Of a stretch of 14,171 nucleotides of DNA, positions 1-8,154 are shown piece by piece. Numbering within the stretch: the stretch's first letter is position 1; every line of letters begins with the position of its first letter. This stretch comes from an uncultured Verrucomicrobiota bacterium (lineage in GTDB: Bacteria > Verrucomicrobiota > Kiritimatiellia > RFP12 > UBA1067): contig CAMNLN010000061.1 of NCBI GenBank assembly GCA_946543025.1, positions 1 through 14,171 of the forward strand. Direction: 5' to 3'. The notes below the pieces were generated by a model. It ran no database searches, was not told the origin of the DNA, and was given only the letters and a program-made list of their open reading frames with translations. A program made the translations under genes and the position numbers.

Positions 1-5
1 CGATG

Positions 6-34
6 TTGGCGGATGGCGGGTTTTATGCTATAAT
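6..34 (+). promoter_or_regulatory. Promoter of the fabH-fabF-fabZ-recJ operon
   Basis: A -35-like TTGGCG (6-11) lies 17 bases before a perfect -10 box TATAAT (29-34). The -10 is extended by TG at 26-27, giving TATGCTATAAT at 24-34. Transcription would start near 41, leaving an mRNA leader of about 58 bases before the fabH start. The same 11-base box occurs on the minus strand upstream of the esterase gene at 10267. Confidence 0.75.
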
Positions 35-84
35 TCATCCAATCGCCGGGGCGCTGTCGTTATGCCTTGGCACTGGGCACTGGT

Positions 85-91
85 GAAAGGA
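85..91 (+). promoter_or_regulatory. Ribosome binding site supporting the TTG start of fabH
   Basis: GAAAGGA lies 7 bases before the TTG at 99, a normal Shine-Dalgarno spacing. No ATG or GTG in the same frame fits the conserved N-terminus, so this site decides in favour of the TTG. Just upstream, GGCACTG is repeated in tandem (69-82) in the leader; no role for it is apparent. Confidence 0.7.
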
Positions 92-98
92 ACAGCAG

Positions 99-1073
99 TT
101 GAAGATATTGGGCACAGGAAGCTACCTGCCGCCGAAGGTCGTCACGAACGACGACCTGGCGCGGTCGCTTGACACGTCTGACGAGTGGATTCATTCGCAT
201 ACGGGCATCCATTCGCGCCATATCGCCGAAGCGGACGACTGCACGTCGACGATGGCGGTGAAGGCGGCGAAGAAGGCTCTGGAGGCGGCAGGCGCGATGC
301 CGGACGAGATCGGGCTCATCATCGTCGCCACCTCCACGCCAGACTACAACACGTTCCCTGCGACGGCCTGCTTGGTGCAGGACGCGCTGGGGTGCAAGAA
401 CGCGGGCGCCTGCGACCTGCAGGCCGCCTGCGCGGGTTTCATCTACGCGCTCGATCAAGGCCGCTGCTGGGTGGCGGCGCACCCTGACCGCAAGGTGCTC
501 GTGATCGGCGCGGAGACGCTTTCGCGCATCGTCGACTGGACGGACCGCGCCACCTGCATCCTTTTCGGCGACGGCGCCGGCGCGGTGGTGGTAGGGGCGG
601 ACGGAGACCAGACGCCCCATGCCACCGTGAAGCTCGGCGCGGACGGCTCCGGCTACGAGTTCATCTCGCGGGCCGGCGGCGCGCGCGTCATTCCCGCGCC
701 CGGCCAGGTTCCGGTTCCCTTTCTGATCCTTCAGGGGCGGCCCGTCTTCAATTTCGCCGTCAAGACGATGGACGCCGTGGTGCGCGGGCTTTGCGACGAG
801 CTGGGCCTTGTGCCGTCCGAGCTGGACCGCATCTTCGCGCATCAGGCGAACGGACGCATCCTCGAGGCTGTCGGACGCCGCATGGGCTTGCCGATGGACA
901 AGTTCTTCATGAACATCGAGACGACGGGCAACACCTCCGCCGCCTCGATCCCCGTGGCGCTCGACGAAGCCGTTCGGCGCGGCGAGCTGAAGGAGGGTGC
1001 CCGCATCTGCCTTGTCGGGTTCGGCGCGGGCCTCACCTACGGCGGCATTCTGACGGAGTGGCCAAGGGTGTAG
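99..1073 (+). CDS. fabH: Beta-ketoacyl-ACP synthase III (KAS III)
   Basis: Condenses an acyl-CoA (usually acetyl-CoA) with malonyl-ACP to start type II fatty acid synthesis in the cytoplasm. The 324-residue product has the usual family length. The N-terminus (ILGTGSYLPPKVVTNDDL, then DTSDEWI) is typical. The catalytic triad is visible: Cys111 in DLQAACAGF, His248 in FAHQANGR and Asn278 in ETTGNTSAAS, spaced as in E. coli FabH. The C-terminal GFGAGLTYGG motif is intact. Translation starts at TTG, chosen because the conserved N-terminus begins there and a GAAAGGA site precedes it. It is the first gene of a plus-strand operon and fabF follows after 59 bases. The enzyme class is near certain; primer preference (acetyl or branched) cannot be read from the sequence. 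Confidence 0.96.
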   Translation: MKILGTGSYLPPKVVTNDDLARSLDTSDEWIHSHTGIHSRHIAEADDCTSTMAVKAAKKALEAAGAMPDEIGLIIVATSTPDYNTFPATACLVQDALGCKNAGACDLQAACAGFIYALDQGRCWVAAHPDRKVLVIGAETLSRIVDWTDRATCILFGDGAGAVVVGADGDQTPHATVKLGADGSGYEFISRAGGARVIPAPGQVPVPFLILQGRPVFNFAVKTMDAVVRGLCDELGLVPSELDRIFAHQANGRILEAVGRRMGLPMDKFFMNIETTGNTSAASIPVALDEAVRRGELKEGARICLVGFGAGLTYGGILTEWPRV

Positions 1074-1132
1074 GGACGAGCGAACTGAAAGCGATCTTAA
1101 AATTAAAAGTAAAGTTGAAAGGTTTGAATGGA
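1074..1132 (+). promoter_or_regulatory. A-rich spacer with the fabF ribosome binding site
   Basis: The gap between fabH and fabF contains an unusually A/T-rich run (about 1097-1120) in an otherwise GC-rich region. GAAAGG at 1117-1122 lies 10 bases before the fabF ATG at 1133. No convincing -35/-10 pair is visible, so I read this as an unstructured ribosome-loading region inside one operon, not as a separate promoter. Confidence 0.55.
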
Positions 1133-2389
1133 ATGAGCAATAAGAAGAAAGTGGTTGTGACGGGGCTCGGCATGGTGACGCCGTGCGGAAACGGGAAGGA
1201 CGCGACATGGGCTGCCATCAAGGCCGGCCAGAGCGGAATCGGGCGCATCACGAAATTCGATCCCTCGCGCTGTACCTGCCAGGTGGCGGGAGAGGTGAAG
1301 GACTTCGAGGCGTATTCGGCAAATATCATCGACCGCAAGGCCGCGCGCCACATGGCCCTCTTTTCCCGGTACGCCGTGGCCGCCGCGCTGGAAGCGTGGC
1401 AGGACGCGGGCTACACCGCCGAGAACAGGCCGGACATGGATCGCGTCGGCACGATCTTCGGCAACGGCATCGGAGGCATGGACGTCAACTTCGCCGGTTT
1501 CAGGACGCTTTTTGACCGCGGGCCCGACCGTCTGCTCCCAACGATGATTCCCTCGCTCATCCCCAACGAATGCGCGGGCAACGTCGCCATCGCGCTCGGC
1601 GCGAAGGGGCCCTCGCAGGTGATCGTGACCGCCTGCGCGTCATCCACGGACGCTCTCGGCTACGCGCTCGACCTGATCCGCGCGGGCCGTGCGGACGTTG
1701 TCGTGGCGGGCGGCACCGAGGCGACGATCGACGAGTACTGCACGGGCGGATTCATGAAGATGCGCGCTCTCTGCACGGCGTTCAACGACAACCCGACGAA
1801 GGCCTCGCGCCCGTTCAACGCCGACCGCGCAGGCTTTGTGATGTCCGAAGGCTCCGCCGTCCTGATCCTCGAATCGGAGGAACACGCGAAGGCGCGCGGC
1901 GCGCACGTCTATTGCGAGCTGGCCGGCTACGGCGCCTCGTGCGACGCCTACCACATTACCGCTCCTGACCCTTCGGGAGCTGGCGCGGTGAAGGCCGTCA
2001 AGATCGCCCTCGCGGACGCGGACGTCACCGACCTGACGACGATCGACTACATCAACGCCCACGGCACGTCGACCCAGCTTAACGACGTGATGGAGACGAA
2101 GGCGTTCAAGGAAGTGTTCGGAGATCATGCGAAGTCCATCAAAATCTCCTCGACGAAGTCGATGACCGGACATCTGCTGGGCGGGACCGGCGCGCTGGAG
2201 GCGGCGTTCTGCGCCCTTGCGATCGACGAGTCGTTCATCCCGCCGACGATCAACTACGAGAACCCCGATCCCGAGTGCGATCTCGACTACACGCCGAACG
2301 TGGGCGTGGCGAAGGACATCCGCGCGGCACTCTCTTCCTCGCTCGGATTCGGCGGCCACAACGGCATTCTCGTCTTCAAGAAGTATTGA
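1133..2389 (+). CDS. fabF: Beta-ketoacyl-ACP synthase II (KAS II)
   Basis: Elongates acyl-ACP by condensation with malonyl-ACP in the cytoplasm. The product is 418 residues, the normal length. It starts MSNKKKVVVTGLGMVTPCG, a classic KAS I/II opening. Visible active-site residues are Cys168 (TACASSTDALGYAL), His310 (NAHGTST), Lys342 (SSTKSMTGH) and His347, matching the spacing of E. coli FabF. The C-terminal SSLGFGGHNG motif is complete. The frame is open further upstream, but that part translates the fabH region in another frame and has no family similarity; the ATG at 1133 has a GAAAGG site. An in-frame TTG at 1124 is too close to that site. FabF is preferred over FabB by sequence style, not proven. 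Confidence 0.96.
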   Translation: MSNKKKVVVTGLGMVTPCGNGKDATWAAIKAGQSGIGRITKFDPSRCTCQVAGEVKDFEAYSANIIDRKAARHMALFSRYAVAAALEAWQDAGYTAENRPDMDRVGTIFGNGIGGMDVNFAGFRTLFDRGPDRLLPTMIPSLIPNECAGNVAIALGAKGPSQVIVTACASSTDALGYALDLIRAGRADVVVAGGTEATIDEYCTGGFMKMRALCTAFNDNPTKASRPFNADRAGFVMSEGSAVLILESEEHAKARGAHVYCELAGYGASCDAYHITAPDPSGAGAVKAVKIALADADVTDLTTIDYINAHGTSTQLNDVMETKAFKEVFGDHAKSIKISSTKSMTGHLLGGTGALEAAFCALAIDESFIPPTINYENPDPECDLDYTPNVGVAKDIRAALSSSLGFGGHNGILVFKKY

Positions 2390-2393
2390 GGAG
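2388..2393 (+). promoter_or_regulatory. Ribosome binding site of fabZ overlapping the fabF stop
   Basis: GAGGAG begins inside the TGA stop codon of fabF (2387-2389) and lies 5 bases before the fabZ ATG at 2399. The arrangement implies translational coupling of fabF and fabZ. Confidence 0.75.
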
Positions 2394-2398
2394 CAACC

Positions 2399-2875
2399 AT
2401 GGATTTCCCGAAATTCAAGAACGAATACCATCTGAAGGGCATCGACCTGCTGCCGCACCGTTCGCCGTTCCTGTTCATCGACGAGCTGATCGCCGCCGAC
2501 GAGACGGGATCGATCGGAACCTACACCTACACGGCAGAGAAGAACGACTTCTTCAAGGGGCATTTCCCCGGCAATCCCGTGGTGCCCGGCGTCGTGTTGA
2601 TCGAGTCTATGGCGCAAGTGGCCGGCGCGGCCCTTGTGGCGACGGAGCTGGTCAAGAAGGGGCCGAACGGCGAGCCGCCCCTTTTCGTGCTCGTGACGGT
2701 CGACGGCGCGAAGTTCCGCCAGTCCTTCCATCCGGGAGACAAGTTGACGACCGTGGTGGAAAACAAGGTCATCAAGTCGATCATTGGCGAATTCAAGCTG
2801 ACCGGCTATCTTAACGACAACGACAAGCCTGCGGCAGAAGCCACCGTCAAGTGCATGCTGGACGCGAAGAAGTAG
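2399..2875 (+). CDS. fabZ: 3-hydroxyacyl-ACP dehydratase, FabZ type
   Basis: Dehydrates 3-hydroxyacyl-ACP to trans-2-enoyl-ACP in the elongation cycle. The 158 residues form a single hotdog-fold domain. Diagnostic motifs are LLPHRSPFLFID (17-28), FKGHFPGNPVVPGV (52-65) with catalytic His55, and LIESMAQ with catalytic Glu69, the spacing of FabZ rather than FabA. The gene is coupled to fabF by an overlapping ribosome binding site, and recJ starts 3 bases after its stop. Beyond the hotdog core there is only a short Lys-rich tail. In some PVC and Bacteroidetes genomes FabZ is fused to LpxC; no such fusion is seen here. Confidence 0.93.
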   Translation: MDFPKFKNEYHLKGIDLLPHRSPFLFIDELIAADETGSIGTYTYTAEKNDFFKGHFPGNPVVPGVVLIESMAQVAGAALVATELVKKGPNGEPPLFVLVTVDGAKFRQSFHPGDKLTTVVENKVIKSIIGEFKLTGYLNDNDKPAAEATVKCMLDAKK

Positions 2876-2878
2876 CGC

Positions 2879-4582
2879 ATGGTTGCTGGGCCGCCATGGA
2901 AGGAACGTCCTGTCGATCTCGTTGTCCGGCAGACGCTTGAGGAGAGGGGAATCTCGCCGATCCTTGCGCGCCTGCTCGCGGCGCGCGGTCTGCTGCCCGA
3001 ATCGATCGATGCCTTTTTCGATCCTGCGCTTGCTCGCTTGGTCCGCGCCGCCCAACTTCCCGGCATCCCGGCGGCGACGGACGTGATCCTCCCGTATGTC
3101 TCCGCGCACCGGAAGATCGTGGTTTTCGGCGATTACGACGCCGACGGCGTATGCGCATCGGCGATCCTCGTGCGGACGTTGCGGAAGTTGGGCGGGGTGG
3201 CGGAGGCTTTTATTCCCGGACGATTCACAGAGGGATACGGCATGACGGAAGCTTCCTTGGCCCGCCTTCTGGCCGAGCAGCCGGACGTCGCTCTCGTCAT
3301 CACCGTCGACAACGGCATCACCGCGCCGCGCGAGATCGAGGCGCTCAAGGCGCGTGGCATCGCCGTCGTCGTCACCGACCATCATCTGCCGGGATCGGAA
3401 CTGCCCGCGTCCGACGCGCTCGTCAACCCCCGCGTGGCGGCTGCGCCTGGATGCGAAGGCTTGTGCGGAGCAGGCGTCGCCTTCTTCCTCGCGGCCGCGC
3501 TTGCGCAGGAAGCGGCCGCGCGCGGTCTTTACTCCGGCGGCAAATTCGCCGGGCCTCTGCTTGTTCTGGCGGGACTGGCCACCGTCGCCGACCTGATGCC
3601 GCTCACGGACCAGAACCGCATCCTCGTGACTCAGGCGCTGTCTGCCTTCCGCACGTGCGCGCCGGTCGGGCTTCGCGAGCTGTACGACCGCGCCGCCCGC
3701 CGCGCCGCGCCGCTCGGTGCGCGGGACTTCGGGTTCATGCTCGCGCCGCGGATCAACGCCGCCGGACGCATGGATACGGCGCGCGTGGCCTACGAGCTCC
3801 TGATGACGGAGGATCGCGAGGAGGCGCGCCAGCTGGCCATGAAGGTCGATTCGTTCAACGCGCTGCGCAAGACGGAAGAACTGCGCATGGAACAGGCCGT
3901 GCGCGAGCAATGCGGCGCGCTGGAGGGCGTCGCCGCCGTGGTGGCGCGCGGCGAAGACTGGCATTCCGGCGTCGCCGGAATCGTGGCGGCACGCGTCATG
4001 GAGACGGCGCACGTGCCGGTGGCGGTGGTTGTTGGCGACCACGGCTCCGCCCGCGCGCCGGACGGTTACAACGTCCATGACGCGCTCACGGCTGCCGCCG
4101 GGACGCTCGTCCGTTTCGGCGGACATGCCGCCGCTGGCGGTTTTACGGTTCAGCCGGGGCGTTACGACGAGTTCAAGAGGCTCTTCGCCGATGCGTGTGC
4201 GGCCCAATGCGCCGCTGCGCCCGATGCGGCCGCTGTCGCGTTCGACGGATGGGTGGAGCCGTCCGACCTGACGCTCGGCCTCTGCGGCGAACTGACGCGG
4301 CTCGAACCGTTCGGAGAAGGAAATCCCGAACCTGTGTTCGGGCTTCAGGACGTGGCGTTCGCCGACATTCGGCCGATGGGGATAGACGGCCGCCACGTAT
4401 CGTTCTCGTTCGTCAACAGATCGATCCCCCGCGCCGTCTGGTGGAACCACGGATGCGACGCGGAGGAACTGCGCGCGCATGCGGCGGCGCGGTTTGACCT
4501 GTTGTTCACGCTGCTGGCTTCGGACTACGGCCCAGACGGTCCCGTGCCGGAACTGCGGCTCGTCGCCGTCCGTCCGCATTGA
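2879..4582 (+). CDS. recJ: Single-stranded-DNA-specific exonuclease RecJ
   Basis: A 5'-3' exonuclease of the DHH phosphoesterase superfamily, acting in recombination and mismatch or base-excision repair. The 567 residues are close to the usual 570-580. Metal-binding motifs are present in order: DYDADG (85-90), TVDNG with Asp144, and TDHH (Asp167, His168, His169). ATVADLMPL follows, then PRINAAGRMDTA. The DHHA1 part carries HSGVAGIVAARV and FGGHAAAGG (His416). The C-terminal OB-like domain opens with LEPFGEGNPEP near residue 475. The ATG lies 3 bases after the fabZ stop with only a weak AAGAAG site, so translation is probably coupled. Its stop is 2 bases from the stop of the opposing glycosyltransferase gene, with no terminator hairpin between them. 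Confidence 0.95.
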   Translation: MVAGPPWKERPVDLVVRQTLEERGISPILARLLAARGLLPESIDAFFDPALARLVRAAQLPGIPAATDVILPYVSAHRKIVVFGDYDADGVCASAILVRTLRKLGGVAEAFIPGRFTEGYGMTEASLARLLAEQPDVALVITVDNGITAPREIEALKARGIAVVVTDHHLPGSELPASDALVNPRVAAAPGCEGLCGAGVAFFLAAALAQEAAARGLYSGGKFAGPLLVLAGLATVADLMPLTDQNRILVTQALSAFRTCAPVGLRELYDRAARRAAPLGARDFGFMLAPRINAAGRMDTARVAYELLMTEDREEARQLAMKVDSFNALRKTEELRMEQAVREQCGALEGVAAVVARGEDWHSGVAGIVAARVMETAHVPVAVVVGDHGSARAPDGYNVHDALTAAAGTLVRFGGHAAAGGFTVQPGRYDEFKRLFADACAAQCAAAPDAAAVAFDGWVEPSDLTLGLCGELTRLEPFGEGNPEPVFGLQDVAFADIRPMGIDGRHVSFSFVNRSIPRAVWWNHGCDAEELRAHAAARFDLLFTLLASDYGPDGPVPELRLVAVRPH

Positions 4583-4584
4583 GG

Positions 4585-5598
4585 CTACCGTTGCCACTGG
4601 CTGCGGTCGACGGGAGCCTGGCGGCGACCGAATAGCTTCGAGAGTGTCCCCCAGCCGTAGACCCAAAGCGTGACCCAGCAGACTGGCACGTGGTAGAGCC
4701 AGGCGCGATCGGGGCGGCGGCAGAAACCGACGAGCGCCTGTACGACGAGGGGAACAAGCGTGACCGTGGAGAGGCAAAAGAGGAGGATGCCCGTCTTTCG
4801 CTGCTTGTCCCATGGATAGGTACGTTGCTTTTCCTGCGCGAAAAAGAGAAAGTCACGTATGCGCCGGCGCTGCTTGCGCACGAAGTCGCCGAGGCGCGCG
4901 CAATAGAGGTGGACGATGCCTGTCTTGACCTTTGCGACGACGGCGCGTCCGTCGCGGCGGATGCGTTCGTAGAGGATATCGATGTCGAAGAGGTAGGGGT
5001 CCCAATTCGCGCCGTCGAGGAGCGCGCGGCGAAAGACGAATCCGTTGGCGCCGATCGTCGGGAGCGCGTCGGCGGCGAGGCGCAGCTTCAGCCAGTCTCC
5101 CTTGTCTTCGGTCTCGACGGAAAGACCGGTCCATTTGCCGGTGACGGCGCAGGTGCGGTCGTAGTTACGCGTGAAGAGGCAGATGGGGTCGTTCATGCCC
5201 AGTAGGGCGAAGTAGCGCGTGAGGGCGGGATCTTGCGGACGCGAGACGTAGGCGATGGGTTCGGTGGCGAGCACGTCGGGGTCGGCGAAAGGAGCGAGCA
5301 TGTGTTCGAGCCAGGTGGGGTCAGGGAGGATGTTGTCGCTGTCGATGAGGGCGATGATTTCGCCTGCGGCGGCCTTGATGCCGGCGGTCTTGCCGGCTTC
5401 GCCCGTTTTGAGGGGGTTGGGGACGATGCGGTCTACACCGGCGGCGCGGGCGATATCGAGCGTGCGGTCGACGGAGCCGGCGTCGGCGAGTACGATTTCG
5501 TAGTCGGCGCGCGGCAAGGTTTGCGCGGCAATGGCCGCCAGACAGTCGCCGAGCGTCCGCTCGGAGTTGAGTACGGGTATGACGATGGAAAGTCGCAT
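4585..5598 (-). CDS. Membrane-anchored family 2 glycosyltransferase
   Basis: Predicted to transfer a sugar from a nucleotide-sugar donor at the inner face of the cytoplasmic membrane. The 337-residue product has a GT-A fold of the GT2 family: RLSIVIPVLNSERTL at the N-terminus, VLADAGSVD with Asp39, and the metal-binding DSD (86-88) in ALIDSDN. An acceptor-side GANGFVFRR follows. Two hydrophobic segments near the C-terminus (about 270-292 and 299-319) suggest a membrane hairpin. The start at 5598 was chosen because the family motif begins immediately. The frame is open far upstream, but only as antisense of the 5704 gene. There is no Shine-Dalgarno sequence, and the -10 box is 7 bases from the ATG, so the mRNA may be leaderless. 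The sugar and acceptor (surface polysaccharide, lipid or protein) cannot be told. Confidence 0.88.
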   Translation of the reverse strand: MRLSIVIPVLNSERTLGDCLAAIAAQTLPRADYEIVLADAGSVDRTLDIARAAGVDRIVPNPLKTGEAGKTAGIKAAAGEIIALIDSDNILPDPTWLEHMLAPFADPDVLATEPIAYVSRPQDPALTRYFALLGMNDPICLFTRNYDRTCAVTGKWTGLSVETEDKGDWLKLRLAADALPTIGANGFVFRRALLDGANWDPYLFDIDILYERIRRDGRAVVAKVKTGIVHLYCARLGDFVRKQRRRIRDFLFFAQEKQRTYPWDKQRKTGILLFCLSTVTLVPLVVQALVGFCRRPDRAWLYHVPVCWVTLWVYGWGTLSKLFGRRQAPVDRSQWQR

Positions 5599-5605
5599 CG
5601 CGGGA

Positions 5606-5616
5606 AGTATACCATA
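5606..5616 (-). promoter_or_regulatory. Extended -10 promoter of the glycosyltransferase gene
   Basis: On the minus strand the box reads TATGGTATACT, with TATACT at 5611-5606 and an upstream TG. Only 7 bases separate it from the ATG at 5598, which puts the expected transcription start at or next to the initiation codon. No good -35 hexamer is seen 16-18 bases upstream. CCGT is repeated nearly three times at 5617-5627, just behind the box. Confidence 0.62.
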
Positions 5617-5650
5617 CCGTCCGTCCGTTGCGGAAGAGACTTTCTTGCCG

Positions 5651-5679
5651 TGGACAGTAACGGCAGGAACTGGTAGACT
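5651..5679 (+). promoter_or_regulatory. Promoter of the glycosidase-like gene
   Basis: TGGACA (5651-5656) and TAGACT (5674-5679) are 17 bases apart, with the extended TG at 5671-5672. Transcription would start near 5686. AGGA at 5692-5695 lies 8 bases before the ATG at 5704 and serves as ribosome binding site. The promoter stands back to back with that of the divergent glycosyltransferase gene. Confidence 0.62.
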
Positions 5680-5703
5680 TTTCCGTGTGTCAGGACAGAA
5701 AAA

Positions 5704-8154
5704 ATGAAACTCATGCATGTAGCCTGGATGGCCGCTTTCGTGCTTGCGGCGGCGGCGGACGAATTCGACCTCGGCGGCGGAATCTCGGCTTCGGTCGATT
5801 CCGCCGGTAGCGTGTCTTTCCGCGCGGGAGGCGCGACGCTCTCCTTCGCGCCATTCGTCTGCGTGCCGCCGACAAATGGCGTCGCGCCCGCCGTCTCCTT
5901 TCGCGCGGCGGGCGATGCGCTCGTGGCCGAGGTGGCGGGCGACCCGGAGGCGTTCGGCCGCGTGTCGTTCGGACGCTGCTCCGAGATGCCGAAAGGACTT
6001 TTCTTCGGTTACGGCTACTACGTGCAGGAGCCAGGACGTCTGCACGTGCCGCTGAACGGCCACCAGAACGCCACGCGGTACGCGGGCTTCGAGTTCGCCG
6101 ACGGACTTTCGCTCGTCCTCGCCACCACCACGGCGCCCGACGCGTTGTTTGTTGAACCGAAGATAGGATCCTTCGGCTTCGCGTGCAGCCAGCCGACGAC
6201 GTTCACGTTCGTGCCGGGCCGCGCAGGCGCGTTCGACTGCGCCCTCCGTTGCCGGCGACATTTCGTCGAAACACCGTCTCCCGGTTTTGCGGCCAAGGCC
6301 GGACGCTTCTGCGTGGACACGTGGAACGGAACGTTCGCCCAGCACGAGCGGCTTATCCGCCGCTGCGCGGAGTATGGCTTGCGCGACGACCTGCTCTTCT
6401 ACGTCCATTGCTGGCAACGCTACGGCTTTGACCGTCACCTGCCGGACGTCTATCCGCCGTCGCCGACGTTCGGCTCGGCCGACGAGCTGAAGCACGCCTG
6501 CGCCGCCGCGCACGAAAACGGCTGGAGCTTCGGCGTGCATCTGAACGTCATCGACTGCTATACCAACTCGCCGTGGTTCGATTGGTCCAAGATCTGCCAT
6601 GATGCCAAGGGGCGTCCGATCAAGGCTTGGATCAATCCGCCGTATCAAGAGCAGAGCTACCGGCTTTTGCCGGAGTACGCCCCGGCCTCGATCTCCTATC
6701 AGGTCGCGTCGTTGCTGGCGGACGGATTCTGCCCGGACACGACATTTGTGGACGTGACGGGCAGCATGGCGACATCGAGCGCAACCTGCCGAGACAGCGT
6801 CGGGCGCGCCCATCCTCTTGTCTCGAATACGGCCGCGAACGCACGGATGTTCGATGTCGCCCGCTCGTTGCTTGGAGCCGCCGCGAACCGTCCCGCGTTT
6901 GTCTCCAGCGAGGCGCCATGCGACTATCTGGCAGGGCACCTCGACGGCGGCGACTGCCAGTGGATGTATCTTTCGCACAAACCGGACGTCTACCGCTGGA
7001 TGACCGTCGGCGGCACGGGGCTCGTCACGAAGGTGCCATGGTTCCCGCTCGTCTGGCACGATCGCATGTCCCTCCACGGCGCGGGCTACAGCGCGCGATT
7101 CGAGGGCGCGCGCGGCGAGGACTGCCATGGCATCGACTCCGACGACTACGTTTCCTGCGAGATCATGAACGGCCATTCGCTGATGGCGGACTGCTACAAC
7201 CGCGATGCCTACAAGGCCGAGGCCGGCATTCTGGAGCCGATTGACGAGCCGCGCTGTCTGCGGCAGATCGTGCGCAAGTACTGGCTCGCGCAGCACGTGA
7301 TTCGGGAAATCGCCGCCGCGACGGTGCGCGAGGCCGCGTTCCCAGACGGCGATCCGCGCCACGTGAAGGTCGTCTGGTCCACGGGCATGACAGTGCTCGC
7401 GAACCGCGACGCGCGCGACTGGCCGGCCCGGACAGGCGACGCGGGCCTCGGCGACGTGATCCTGCCGCAGTACGGCTTCGTGGCGTTCAATCCGCAGACC
7501 GGCAACTATGCGGCGATCCGCCGGCGCGGACGGCGCGTGACCGAAGAGAGCGCGTATCGCGACGGCGCGAAGACCGTGCGCTACGTGAACCCGCGTGGCG
7601 CGGACACGGCGCGTAACCGTCTGCCGCTCGCGCCCGTTACGACGGTTTCCTGCACGGGCGGCGTCTACCGCGCCGTCGTCGAATGGCGGCCGTTCGAGGG
7701 GAGGCCCGTGCCGAAGGGGCGCTTCCGCGCGAGCCTGTGGCTGCTCGATCCGAAGTTCCGCGAGTACAGCCCGAAGTCTGCGGCGTTGCGCGTGGCGACG
7801 GCCGACGTGACGCTCGATGCCCCCACGATTTTTTCGTTCGCGTGGCCGAAGGGCGTGAAAGGGCCGCGCGTGGCGCACGTGGCCGTCGCGCCCGAGGGCG
7901 CGGACGCCGACAATCCCGATCTCCGGTTCAGGCTGCTTGGCACGGCGGCGTTCTATCGGCGCTATCGGCAGGGAACGCTCATGCCGGATGGCGCGTGGAT
8001 GCCATACCTGTGCCCGGACGAGAACTTGTGGGAAAGGCTTTTCCCGCCGACCGAACCCGTCGACTACGGCTGGATCAGGACGGCCGAGGCGTTTCGGCTC
8101 ATTACGGAAAACGGGCGGCCTGACGTGAAGACTACCTTGCCGGACGGATCGTGA
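5704..8154 (+). CDS. Secreted TIM-barrel glycosidase-like protein, family not assigned
   Basis: An 816-residue protein with a signal peptide (residues 1 to about 18, cleavage near LAAAA). Residues about 20-200 are beta-rich and look like a galactose-mutarotase or sandwich domain. About 203-530 resemble a TIM barrel: FCVDTWNGTF (Asp205), FYVHCWQRYG (from 232), HLNVIDCY, FVDVTGS (Asp350) and SSEAPCDYLAG (Glu403). The rest, to 816, is probably beta-sandwich. Asp350 and Glu403 sit where a retaining glycosidase would carry nucleophile and acid/base, but this is inference. The layout recalls GH101/GH129-like and uncharacterised DUF families of PVC and gut bacteria; I cannot assign one. Substrate is unknown. 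The 3' end overlaps the convergent double-esterase gene by 23 bases, and both products are exported, so joint glycan degradation is plausible. Confidence 0.8.
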   Translation: MKLMHVAWMAAFVLAAAADEFDLGGGISASVDSAGSVSFRAGGATLSFAPFVCVPPTNGVAPAVSFRAAGDALVAEVAGDPEAFGRVSFGRCSEMPKGLFFGYGYYVQEPGRLHVPLNGHQNATRYAGFEFADGLSLVLATTTAPDALFVEPKIGSFGFACSQPTTFTFVPGRAGAFDCALRCRRHFVETPSPGFAAKAGRFCVDTWNGTFAQHERLIRRCAEYGLRDDLLFYVHCWQRYGFDRHLPDVYPPSPTFGSADELKHACAAAHENGWSFGVHLNVIDCYTNSPWFDWSKICHDAKGRPIKAWINPPYQEQSYRLLPEYAPASISYQVASLLADGFCPDTTFVDVTGSMATSSATCRDSVGRAHPLVSNTAANARMFDVARSLLGAAANRPAFVSSEAPCDYLAGHLDGGDCQWMYLSHKPDVYRWMTVGGTGLVTKVPWFPLVWHDRMSLHGAGYSARFEGARGEDCHGIDSDDYVSCEIMNGHSLMADCYNRDAYKAEAGILEPIDEPRCLRQIVRKYWLAQHVIREIAAATVREAAFPDGDPRHVKVVWSTGMTVLANRDARDWPARTGDAGLGDVILPQYGFVAFNPQTGNYAAIRRRGRRVTEESAYRDGAKTVRYVNPRGADTARNRLPLAPVTTVSCTGGVYRAVVEWRPFEGRPVPKGRFRASLWLLDPKFREYSPKSAALRVATADVTLDAPTIFSFAWPKGVKGPRVAHVAVAPEGADADNPDLRFRLLGTAAFYRRYRQGTLMPDGAWMPYLCPDENLWERLFPPTEPVDYGWIRTAEAFRLITENGRPDVKTTLPDGS

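Noticed and set aside
60..1208. Minus-strand open frame across fabH
   Set aside because: Antisense shadow of fabH with no recognisable motif or start signal.
1640..4813. Open frame of more than 1000 codons on the minus strand
   Set aside because: It lies opposite fabF, fabZ and recJ, all of which have intact family motifs. The translation is rich in Arg, His and Gly without any motif, as expected for the antisense frame of GC-rich genes.
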